Shown one piece after another: positions 53,906-62,929 of a stretch of DNA of 64,000 nucleotides (the stretch's first letter is position 1; each line of letters opens with the position of its first letter). The position numbers and the translations under genes are program-made. Below the pieces are notes generated by a model. It saw only the letters and a list, made by a program, of their open reading frames with translations, made no database searches and was not told where the DNA came from. This stretch comes from Thereva unica (lineage: Eukaryota > Arthropoda > Insecta > Diptera > Therevidae), in contig OX465282.1 in assembly GCA_949987705.1 (NCBI GenBank), positions 1,228,501-1,292,500 on the forward strand. Direction: 5' to 3'.

Positions 53906-54505
53906 TTTGCCCTGTAGGACTACAACCCCTATACCTATAGTTGTAGGCCAGACCGCTTGAACAAGTTCTGCAGTCTGCCTAGTATGCTGTCGTATGACTT
54001 CTCTTGTCGCTTAGACTTCTCGAGACTCCTCGAAGAAAGAAACCCTGCTCCTCGCTATTGCGGGGCACTTACAGAGAACGTGGAGGGCAGACTCATCCTC
54101 TTCCAGGCAAAGCCTACATGTGGGGTCTTGCACTCTTCCTATCCTCCTTAAGTGATAATTTAGGGCCCAGTGTCTGGTAATCAAGCCAACAAGTGTCCTG
54201 ACATCATTCCTACTGTGCCCTAAAAAATCCTTGGCCATCTTAGGGGACGGCATAGGAAGGAACCGCTTAGAGTTGACCAGTCCAAGCGCGGACCTCAAAC
54301 GTTCAGTATGTTTCATCATAGTCCAATCGGACAGGGCCCTTTGCAGCAAGCTGGACGGCGCCCCAGTAGCCGGCTCTGGACCTATGAATGCAATATTAGA
54401 GCACTGTTTAGCTAGGGCGTCCGCATTTTCGTTGCCTTTGAAGCCCCGGTGACCCGGGACCCAGACAAGAGTAAGCTTACTACTGGACAATTGTATCATG
54501 ACTTT
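53906..54505 (-). pseudogene. RNase H and zinc-knuckle end of a non-LTR element
   Basis: A 162-codon minus-strand frame (54499-54011) opens with SKLTLVWVPGHRGFKGNEN then ADALAK, the last conserved block of RNase H including its His and Asp. After about 75 residues comes CRLCLEEDESALHVLCKCPA, a CCHC knuckle, and a short tail. This order (RNase H then C-x2-C..H-x4-C) is the C-terminus of I/R1/LOA-type elements. RT and the first half of RNase H are missing, so the copy is 5'-truncated at about 54500. It differs from the element at 58511-59982 and is a separate family. Confidence 0.8.
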
Positions 54506-54549
54506 TTGTTATGTAAAGACGAGCGTTCAGATGTAAAGCCCGTTTGTAC

Positions 54550-54645
54550 TGTCGATGTTGCGGAGTGGATTCGAATCACGGACCTCCGAAGTGGTAGTCA
54601 GTAGCTTTTACCCTTAGTTACTAAGGAAGTCCGACATAATGGTCT
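54550..54645 (-). mobile_element. tRNA-like SINE head, divergent
   Basis: The minus strand reads CTTAGTAACTAAGGGTAAAA then GCTACTGACTACCACTTCGG then GTGATTCGAATCCACTCCGC. A weak A box and a B box (GATTCGAATCC) with tRNA-like spacing are visible. It resembles the SINE heads at 21.8-28.9 kb but is more diverged, and stems do not close as a functional tRNA. Confidence 0.45.
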
Positions 54646-54649
54646 GGTG

Positions 54650-56245
54650 ACCCCTAAACATTATTTTATACGTCATTTCATAAGTGGTTTCTAAATGCGA
54701 ATTTTTATCCCTGGCCCAATATTAAAGGATACATTCTCTTAACTTACTGTAAGCGTAGTGGAAGTGACCAAGTCGGCACAATAGGGACAGAAATAATATG
54801 TGCCTCATAATAGCCCCCGTTGGGAGTGATAACAGCTTGCGCTTGGAAAAGATTGCAATCAAAAATAAAACCTAACACATCGGCTGTTAGCTCCAAGGAT
54901 TTTGAGCGACGAGAAGAAACAATAAAAAAGGGAAGCTTTTATTACAATACCAGCAGCTGCCGTTAACACATCCCCATTGCAGTAAATAAAAGTTAAGATG
55001 ACCATTAATGTCCGCTAAATGTTCATTCTTTGCAACTAAATTACCGTGCACCAGCTGAGCGAGATTAAAAATCGCTCTTCTCGTCCCAAAGTTTCTATAC
55101 AACGTAGTACCACTACCCCCGAAAAAATCCACCTTTAAAATTGCCCCCAAGCTTCATCCCCTATTCGTATTCAGTTTTTTTTTGTATCCTGAAATGCTCA
55201 TTAAATAAAAATAAAACTAAGCGCCATCTGCGCCTGCAGTTCTCTGTCCTTATCCAGATCCTGCTCATTTAAGTTCCTCGTTTTTTGCTCCTTTTTTTTG
55301 TTGCTAAAACTTTTCACAGTCACTTTTTATGGATTAAGGCTCACTAGGCTGTCAGGGAGATCCTTGCTGCAGGAGCCAAGCGGGAGCCGACGGAGCGCGT
55401 TGAGTGTATTTCACGGTCTGTTTGCTGGCCAGGATCTGCGCCATCACTCTGATTACTGGACTCATTCTGAATTAATTAATTTTATTAAGGACTCGCCCTT
55501 GGCCAGTATGGGGCTGCATCCTGGTGCAGCTGACTAGATTTATTCTATACAATCTGCTCCTGCGGTGGTGCTGGCGCGCTGAGTTATGACTTGAGCTGGC
55601 GGTGCATGCCGGGACAAATGTGTGGCGCTTGGCCTATATATACCCCTATTCCAGGATCCTTCGGCAAACACATACCCATCAGAGGTGGGGATGCTGACAG
55701 CAGCAACAATTTGTTGGCGGAGGCGAATGATTAATTTTGATTGATTGGGCGATATTTGCTACTTGTCTGGGCTTATCTGCTTTTTTGGATCCTTTCTGTG
55801 CGGCGGCGCTGGGGCGGCGACGAGGAGCTTAGTAGGGCGCCCGTAAGTGGATGATTGAATGGGGTTTTTCCCCCAAATTTTTTTCCCGTCGTCTTCCTTC
55901 ATTTATATCCTTTGTTAGGGCTTTGCGCCTTTTAAAAATATTTGTGTGAAAGTTTCGACGTCTATTGAACTTTGGCTATGATTAATCGGGATCAAAAGTA
56001 CCTTTCTCATTCGATATCAGTTAATTAAAGCATAATGAAATGGAAAGGATAATGGCTAAAAAGGGGCGAGGCTGATAAAATTAGATTAATTTTTTTTTTG
56101 TGTATTAAAGCAGTTGCCGTATTTTTGGGTCTCATGCATTATGTGCTAGAGTCGGGAATGAGTTTAGTGTGTGCTTGTAGAGAGATAAGCTCCTTAAAAA
56201 TGACTAAACTTTCAATCAAGGGCAGTTTTTTTTAAGTTTTTGTTC
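54650..56245. other. No gene recognised; possible non-repetitive DNA
   Basis: The stretch 55210-55830 is less AT-rich than its surroundings, shows no transposon signature and contains homeobox-type TTAATTTTGATTGATTGG words near 55731-55750. It could be unique regulatory DNA, but nothing proves it. An 87-codon minus-strand frame at 55150-54887 (Met-started, hydrophobic C-terminus) has no recognisable motif and I do not call it. Confidence 0.35.
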
Positions 56246-56249
56246 AAGC

Positions 56250-56429
56250 ATCATTCAGCTCAGACAAGGACAATAATGATAACGATATTCTTCTTCTTCT
56301 TCGATGGGTCTGCAGCCCAATTCGAGCCTTGGCCTTCATCAGCTTCTTCCTCCAGACGTCTCTCTGCTCCGCAGCTTGTCTCCAGTTTCTTGTGTTGAGC
56401 AGTTTTGCTGCATTATCTTCCCACCTTAA
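56250..56429 (-). pseudogene. C-terminal end of the second RTE RT ORF
   Basis: RWEDNAAKLLNTRNWRQAAE then QRDVWRKKLMKAKARIGLQ is the standard last block of RTE-like proteins (..W.DNV...L....WR..A.DR..W+..+.EAK...GL). Removing 928 bp across the neighbouring insertion joins it in frame to KPFGKPRK-type residues coded at 57355-57390, giving the family phrase PRKRWEDN. Confidence 0.8.
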
Positions 56430-57355
56430 GGGGGGAGCCTGCTTTAGACGCTTCAAAAAATCGATTTTTTTTTTTGCATAAATGTCTTCCCAAACTATCC
56501 AAGAATATATCCCTAAAATTTCAGAAACAAATTCAAATTATTTTCGGAGTTACAGAAGAAATAGTGAGCAAGCGTCGAGCAGGTATACGAGCGGCCGGAT
56601 CGCTCGGAGTGCCTGCGCTCAGTCCCTAAATCTATTGTATGTATTGTACAGAACAGCCCGCAGACTCGAACATCAGAGCGAAAACCAGTTTTTTGAAGAG
56701 TCTGAAGGGCAACTCTATGGACCAGGAATCGCAGATTAGCACATTATTGCGGTAAGTTCAAGAAAATTACGATTTTTTATAAACGAAAACTTCGACGCGC
56801 GATTTCTCGGTTTTTCATTTTTTCGATTTTTCCTTATTGGCGGGAAAGATAGGAAAAAAATTTAACGTCCTATCGAAACGAGACAAAATTGATTGTATTC
56901 AGGATTAAATTCTCTTCTATTTGAACCTAAAAAACCTTAAAAAAGGTTATAATTAACCCACTTTTTAAACAATCTAAGGTGACATTTTTTTTCCAAAAAA
57001 AAAATTTTTTTTAAGTTGCGAAAAATTGTTGAATTTCTCACTTTTTTTTAGATTTTTTAGGTTTAACTAGAATCTATACTATCGAAAATATAAATTTGTT
57101 TTGGGGTTTTTGTTTCACATGGAAATTGTGACCTGCATCTTTCCCGCCACACGACACATGCACGCTCGAGGCGCCTCGGCGAAATGCTTGTACCCGGCAT
57201 ATTATGACATATATGTTAATGAAAAAGTTTGAGAAAAATGTTGAAATATATAACAATAATACCTGAAAGTTTCGTTTCAATTAAATATTTATTTCCTTCC
57301 CTAAAAATTCCTCAAAAAAATAGATTTTTTGAAGCCTCTAAAGCAGGCTCCCCCC
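56430..57355. mobile_element. 926-bp TIR element, GGGGGGAGCCTGC ends
   Basis: GGGGGGAGCCTGCTTTAGAC then GCTTCAAAAAATCGA at the left pairs with the inverse of the right end (AGATTTTTTGAAGCCTCTAA then AGCAGGCTCCCCCC) over ~34 bp with two mismatches. It interrupts the second RTE-like element. The interior has no recognisable transposase, although a short plus-strand G+C-richer stretch at 56570-56740 is open. The target duplication is unresolved: CCTT or CTT occurs at both junctions but does not fit the frame-restoring 928-bp excision. Confidence 0.8.
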
Positions 57356-57426
57356 TTCCGTGGTTTGCCAAATGGTCTTTTGCCATCTGGTGGTAGATAC
57401 AGGACTTTTTTTGGTATCCTTGAGTT
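57356..57426 (-). pseudogene. RTE ORF segment between two insertions
   Basis: About 24 codons of the host element survive here on the minus strand: NSRIPKKVLYLPPDGKRPFG then KPRK. They match the RTE C-terminal phrase ..R.PK+VL...P.GKR..GRPRK. This small island proves that the hairpin and the TIR element are two independent insertions into one gene. Confidence 0.75.
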
Positions 57427-58086
57427 ACACAGGCCTGCAAAAAACGGTTTTTTTTTCTTTTCAATTTAATAGTCGTATTTTAAGTATTTTTTCGCGCTGA
57501 ATCCGAATCCGTTGGCCAAATTGCCCTATCACGTCAGGATTTTGAGCAATCCTAACCTAAAAGTGCCAAAAAGCGTGTTTTTTGCACTTTTGCGCGTTAA
57601 ATATCTCAAAACTATGGAATGATAGGGCAAATCTGACAACGGGATCGTTTTCAGCATGCCAAAATCTATAGAAAACCATGTCGAAAGCGTGAAATTTGAC
57701 AACACTTTTTTTGTAATACTGAAAAGAAAAAACGAGGTGCAACGATGATAACATGTCTTAATAAAAATCGTCGATTTCGCGCCAAGAAGTTTTTCTTTTC
57801 AGTATTACAAAAAAAGTGTTGTCAAATTTCACGCTTTCGACATGGTTTTCTATAGATTTTGGCATGCTGAAAACGATCCCGTTGTCAGATTTGCCCTCTC
57901 ATTCCATAGTTTTGAGATATTTAACGCGCAAAAGTGCAAAAAACACGCTTTTTGGCACTTTTAGGTTAGGATTGCTCAAAATCCTGACGTGATAGGGCAA
58001 TTTGGCCAACGGATTCGGATTCAGCGCGAAAAAATACTTAAAATACGACTATTAAATTGAAAAGAAAAAAACCTTGCAGGCCTGTG
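57427..58086. mobile_element. Giant near-perfect hairpin (foldback element)
   Basis: The left arm, 57428-57731, and the right arm, 57790-58086, are inverted copies of each other over about 300 bp. I see one substitution (GATAGGG against GAGAGGG, in plus/minus comparison) and one small length change next to the outer poly-T/poly-A run. The loop is 58 bp. The outermost bases are ACAGGCCTGC and GCAGGCCTGT. Removing 57427-58085 (659 bp) joins the flanking RTE codons in frame (..EWI + NSRIPKK..), so it is an insertion. The arms code for nothing recognisable. A transcript across it would form a long double-stranded RNA. Confidence 0.9.
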
Positions 58087-58510
58087 ATCCATTCTTTGGA
58101 CATGACCGGCCCAACGTAAACATAGTAGCTTGGCATGGGTCGAAAGTTTACATTCTTTGTATAAGTCGTACAATTCGTGATTGTGGTGTATTCTTCATTC
58201 ATTGTCTTCATTGATTGCCCGTATATCCTTCGGAGAACCTTCCTCTCAAATATATCCAATTTGTCTGCGGATTTCTGGGAGATACTCCATGCTTCACATC
58301 TATACGTAGCTACTGTACGTATGATGGTTTTGTAGACTCTTATTTTGGTTTTTATGTGGATGTCTCTGGATCTCATTACTGGCAGTAGTGAGAAGTATGT
58401 TCTGTTCGCGGCGTTTATTCTTCTTTGTACGTCTATCATTACGTTAAGTTATATTCCCCCCAGGTGGTATTGTTGTTTCTTCTTCTTCTTTCTACCCTTG
58501 ACTGAATTAG
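58087..58510 (-). pseudogene. RTE ORF segment (late RT / C-terminal region)
   Basis: The minus strand reads IDVQRRINAANRTYFSL, then KTKIRVYKTIIRTVATYRCE, then AWSISQKSADKLDIFERKVL, then RRIYG, the ..EI..RI..AN+.YF.L...+.S......+..IY+T.I+P...YG.E.W.......L..FE+K+LR+I+G block of RTE-type elements. The following residues are scrambled until SYYVYVGPVMSKEWI, the WAGHV.RM region. It is broken by frame changes. Confidence 0.8.
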
Positions 58511-58609
58511 GTTAGGTTAGGTGAGGTTAGATATGGCTGAGCTGTTGGTTTGAGCTCATACACTTAGGCCAAAGGGATAGGCCCATTGTGATGCCATAGT
58601 GATCCCACT

Positions 58610-59539
58610 TTAAACCTGATGTTCAAGTGTCGTTTCTTCGCTAAACCATCTCGAGGAAGTAATAAATCTTCTAAGTTGAGGGATCCCAACCTTCTCGATC
58701 TCTGCAAGCGTGCTTAGAAAGGGCACACCAAATGAAATTAGTCTCCTTCTGCTTAGGGCTGGGCAGTGACAGAGGAGATGAAGTACACTTTCCTCCTCGT
58801 CCGGGTTCTTACAGCTTCTGCAAAAATCGTAGGTCTCAAGACCTAAGCGGGTCGCATGCGTCCCTATCAGACAGTGTCCGGTCAACACTCCCACTATAGC
58901 TGAGAGGTCTTGTCTACCGAGGAGGCTCAGCAGTGAGGTGATCCGCCTGAGATCATAAGAGGGCCAAGTTAATTTAGCCACTGCGTATTTATTAAGATCT
59001 CTCCAATGCTTTTCTGCTTGTTGCATTGTGTGCTGTTTGCATTGGAGTTTAAAAGTGGCCCAAGGCATACCAAGTCTTTCCTTTCCTGGGAGGAGAGTAG
59101 TGGTCGTCCCTTTCCTAGCCAGTTCGTCAGCTTTACAATTTCCCTCTATATTTCGGTGCCCAGGCATCCATACGAGGAGGGTCCTGAACTGTTGAGCCAT
59201 CTCGTTAAGAGATCTGCGACATTCAGTGGTAGTTCTAGAGATGTTTGTGCAAGAGCGCAGGGCTTTCAGAGCTGCTTGACTATCTGAGAAGATGTAGACA
59301 GTCCGATTCCTGTCGCCTTGCCGGTTGATTAGTAAAACAGCTGCATGTATAGCTGGAATCTCCGCTTGGTATACACTACAGTGATTGGGTAGTCGGAAAA
59401 AGACTTCAATCCCAAGTTCTAGGGAAAAGACTCGTCCTCCTACTCGTCCTTTGAGTTTAAAGCCATCAGTAAAGAGGTTTGTGGCACCCCGAAAACTGTA
59501 TGATCTGTTTCTCCATTCACAACGTGAAGGGATGTGCAC
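58610..59539 (-). pseudogene. RNase H and CCHC domain of the nested non-LTR element
   Basis: This uninterrupted 309-codon frame has all RNase H acidic blocks: LFTDGFKLKGRVG, AEIPAIHAAVLL, IFSDSQAALKALR and VWMPGHRNIEGNCKADELA, that is D-E-D-D plus the His. After ~90 residues comes CRSCKNPDEEESVLHLLCHC, a CCHC knuckle. In an active element RNase H removes template RNA after first-strand synthesis. The frame is separated from RT (59659-59970) by a frameshift, so the ORF as a whole is dead, but this part is well preserved and the copy is young. Confidence 0.85.
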
Positions 59540-59658
59540 TCCGTATTTTCTCGTGAAGGTAATCTCGAGTATGCAGAAGTCCGTTTTGGTGGGGATGGTA
59601 GCAGAGTTCAGGACCTTGGGGTGTTCTCCCCCGATTCCGGTCTAAAAACCAGAATCTT

Positions 59659-59970
59659 TTATTCTAAGGGCTGCGATAGTAGCGCTTTCCCTACCCTTTC
59701 CCTATACCTCCTTGTGAAGAGGACCAGTTCCGTTTTTACTGGGTTAACGCTGAGTCCGCGGGTGGCAGTCCAGCTTGAAAGGGTTTGTAACGCCGCCTCC
59801 ATGAGATCACAGAGGACTTGAGGGAATTTGCCTTTTGTGATGATAGCATCGTCATCCGCGTATGCCAGGACGTGATGGCCCCCTGCCTCCATGCGCCGCA
59901 ACAGCTGGTTCATAGTTACAATCCATAGAAGCGGGGAAAGTACTCCTCCTTGCGGAGTGCCTCTATTCAC
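59659..59970 (-). pseudogene. RT motifs B and C of the nested non-LTR element
   Basis: NRGTPQGGVLSPLLW (motif B) and VLAYADDDAIITKG (motif C, with the catalytic ADD followed by an extra Asp) are followed by TRGLSVNPVKTELVLFTRR. The frame starts at the 5' truncation point of the insertion (59982). Motif A and everything upstream are missing. Confidence 0.85.
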
Positions 59971-59993
59971 GGCCCTTCGGCCGACTGAATTAG

Positions 59994-61042
59994 AATCTTG
60001 CTTTTCTCTGCATTTATTTGCTGCCCTATTTGCTTTGCTCTAAGATATGACAGTGATCTTGCAAGGCAGTTTATATCGTCGGCATATCCTGCCAACTGTA
60101 TGCATTTGTTAAGCAGGGTTGCGTTCGCATCAATGTTAACCTTGAGAATTACTCCTTCTAGGTAGAGATTAAATAGCATGGGTGCCAGCCCATCGCCCTG
60201 CTTTAAGCCTTGCTTGACTGGGAAGGATTCCGTCAATTTTCCTTGTATTCTGACTGCACCCCTAGTATTTCCCATTGTCATTTTTGTTAATTTTATTATC
60301 TTTAGGGGGATGTTTAGGTCCAGAATTGCTGCATACATTTGCTCCCTGTCGATGCTGTCGTATGCTTGTTTAAAGTCGATGAAAAGTTGATACACGTCGA
60401 TAATGTCCTCCCAGCATTTTCGGAGGATTTGTCTTATTGAGAAAGGTTGATCCATAGTTGACCTATTTCTTCTGAATCCAGCTTGGTATTCACTTATTGC
60501 AGCTTCTGCGTAAGGTTCCCGTCTGGCCTTAATTATATTGGTCATTATTTTATAAACTTAAGAGATATATGCCTCTATAGTTTCCACAGTTGAATCTGTC
60601 CCCTTTCTTGTGTATTGGGCAGATAATGCTTTGCTCCCATTCTTCAGGCATTTTTTCGTTCCTCCATATGCAGCATAGTAATTCGTTTATAGCTGCTGAG
60701 AGCGATTCGCCTCCTTGTTTGATCAACTCTGCTGGGATGTTATCAATTCCTGGAGAATTGTTTTTACTTAATGATTGTATGGCACTTTGTACTTCTTCCA
60801 GAGTGGGAACGTTTGTTTCTCTGGTGTCATCGTTATGCTGTAGACGGGGTTCTGCGTTCTGGTACATGTCTGATGCTCTCATTTGCGTTCAACAGCTCGC
60901 TAAAAAATTCTTTCCATCTTTTTTTTACATCTTCGTTGCCTGTGACTATAGTGCCTCCTTCTTTTGTTCTACATATACCGGAGGAGGGTTTGAATGATAA
61001 CGATATTATCAGCCAAAGTATCTTAAAATAATTAAAAAACAA
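59994..61042 (-). pseudogene. RT domain of the second RTE-like element
   Basis: On the minus strand: KRWKEFFSELLNANE near 60930, then SKNNSPGIDNIPAELIKQGG near 60720, KKGDRFNCGNYRGIYLLSL near 60590, and, in a second frame, QAGFRRNRSTMDQPF, YQLFIDFKQAYDSIDREQMY (motif A with catalytic Asp), VKQGLKQGDGLAPMLFN (motif B) and LAGYADDINCLARSL (motif C). A frameshift near 60550 separates the two. The ORF is cut at 59993 by the nested element. This is a recognisable but inactive RT. Confidence 0.9.
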
Positions 61043-62900
61043 AATTAATTTCCACCCAGCTGGAATTTTTCATTAAAAAAAATATCTATTGAATTTCTTT
61101 CGTTCTACAACGAAAAAGTCCTTTTTAGAGACTTTAGACAACAGCCGAAGAGATCTTTGCCGAAACCCTTTTAAGAATTCAATCAATCAACAAAAGCAAC
61201 TCATCTAGACAATCTCTCTAAATTAAACCCGCACCCATCGAACTACTTGAAAAATTTCCAAGCATCAAGCTAATTAATATGATTCTATTACGAAAAAAAA
61301 GGACTTTAAAGGACTAAAAACACATTAATAAATTATATTGCGGCTGAATATTAAAAGAAAAAAAAAGAAAATGAAAATTCTCCAATTCTTCCAAAAGTTC
61401 TATTCATACATTTTTCCGAAATTAATTTACATAATTGTTAATCCTTTAAAATCTTAAAGGATGAGAAATTCGCGACATTTATTGTTTGCATTGTTCTTAA
61501 TCCTTGAAATACAAAAAAAAAAAAAATAAAAAAAAAATAAAAAAAAAAAATACAAAGTAGAATGAATGACAAGCACAAGGCACACACACAGGACCTCACA
61601 GAAATAGCAGGAAACATTGAAAATTTCCCCCTTTTTGTGTGAAAAGGATTCTTCCAGGATAATACTTGTGATTGTAAACAGAAAATTTGCATTTCTTCAT
61701 TGACTTTCAAATCCTTTAAAAACATACGAAGGAGTACTTAAAATTTTTCAACCATTTACCTCCTGAGAGTAAAAAAATGCCATAAAAAGTCCTGATCCTA
61801 TGGACTTTACCACTTTTCAAGGAAGTTTCTTCCCTTTTGCACTTCACCAGCATTCAAACAGGACGTGGAAAGTATCAGCCAGGATTTTTTTTTTACCATT
61901 TAGTAGTAAGAAGGAAGACTATGTACATCACAGCTAGGGCTCCTCTCATTCCTTTGTAATTTTACAAATAGACGAAGGAAACACGAACAGAGACCTCTTG
62001 TGGAAAAAATGTTAAGCTAGGGCATATTGAGGTTATGTTGATGTAGGTCGATGATGGTTAGACGGTTCTGTGGGTGGTTGTGGATTAGGCCACGGCAACG
62101 AGCACTGAATATGCAAAATGGAGATTAAGCTTAACGAAGAGTAGATCGTGGCTTTAATGAGATTTGGTTACTAATATTCTCTGGGATGTTGGAGAAAATG
62201 ATTTTTTGGATTTTTTGCTGGTTGGGAGTCGTCGTCTTCTTGGGGAAATTGAAGAGTAATTTAGGTTATGACTTTTAAAGCACCGAATCGAGACACTGTT
62301 TGTAAAATTCGTACAGAGTAGAAATTTTGTTTTTGAATGTTCAAAGGAGAGTCTATATCGAATTAGCTTGTATATGCACAGCTGAGTCTGGACTGGGCCA
62401 GGTGCGGTCGTCTTATGTTGCCGCTTTTCTAAATCTAACAATAAAAAAATTGGGAAATTCAATGAGGGCCACAAAGTGAAGTACATACCTCACCAATTAA
62501 AGGGTGCTGGAACAGCCCTGAGAGCTGATACATAGGAAGTTGTGTTATTGTGCAATATTTTCAGAAGAAGCCGGGGATATTTTACCTGATGATCTTAAAA
62601 AGAGTGAAATAAAATTGTATTAACTGTTTATGTGCCAATTAATAACAATTGATAATTCGATTCCCAGACCAAACCGCCCCAATACCTATTTACTCAAAAG
62701 CCATCAGTTCGATGAGATCTACAAATAGTAGTAACCATCTCAGGGATTTGTGGTGGTGCCGGAATACCAAAAAGAGACAAGTCCTGAGAAACGCCATCTG
62801 CGATCTAAGGTCTTCACGACCAAAGATCTTCCCATATGCTACCGAATCCTATCTCCACGAAGATGTTGAATTTACATCCTGCGACACTTGGACGCCCTTG
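61043..62900. other. No gene recognised
   Basis: AT-rich DNA with A/AAT runs (61510-61550). The frames at 61438-61725, 62154-62486 and 62649-62915 show no motif. The last may already be leader sequence of the RTE-like element that follows. Confidence 0.5.
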
Positions 62901-62929
62901 TCTATACAAGAGTAACAAACGGAGGAGGG

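Larger units (their letters stand above)
58511..59982 (-). mobile_element. 5'-truncated RT-RNase H non-LTR element, 11-bp target duplication
   Basis: The insert is flanked by identical GACTGAATTAG at 58500-58510 and 59983-59993. Read on the minus strand it starts within RT (RGTPQGGVLSPLLW) and ends in ACCTCACCTAACCTAACCTA, a CTAAC-type tail instead of poly(A). Both ends therefore look like target-primed reverse transcription. The domain order RT-RNase H-CCHC places it near the I/LOA/R1-type groups. It lies inside, and on the same strand as, the second RTE-like element. Confidence 0.88.
56250..61042 (-). mobile_element. Second RTE-like element (minus strand) with three nested insertions
   Basis: RT-domain blocks occur in order from about 61042 down to 56250, interrupted by a non-LTR element (58511-59982), a giant hairpin (57427-58086) and a TIR element (56430-57355). 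After these are removed the blocks follow the normal RTE order, ending in KKVLYLPPDGKRPFGKPRK, RWEDNAAKLLNTRNW and a RRRRR-type microsatellite (GAAGAAGAAG near 56290). The endonuclease is absent, so the copy is 5'-truncated near 61042. A family member is also at 53.13-53.64 kb. Confidence 0.85.

Noticed and set aside
54887..55150. 87-codon minus-strand frame with hydrophobic C-terminus
   Set aside because: The length is within chance for this composition, and it has no recognisable family or regulatory signals.
58500..58530. TTAGG-like telomeric repeats (GGTTAGGTTAGGTGAGGTTAG)
   Set aside because: They are the inverted CTAAC tail of the nested non-LTR element, bounded by its 11-bp target duplication, and are only about three units long.
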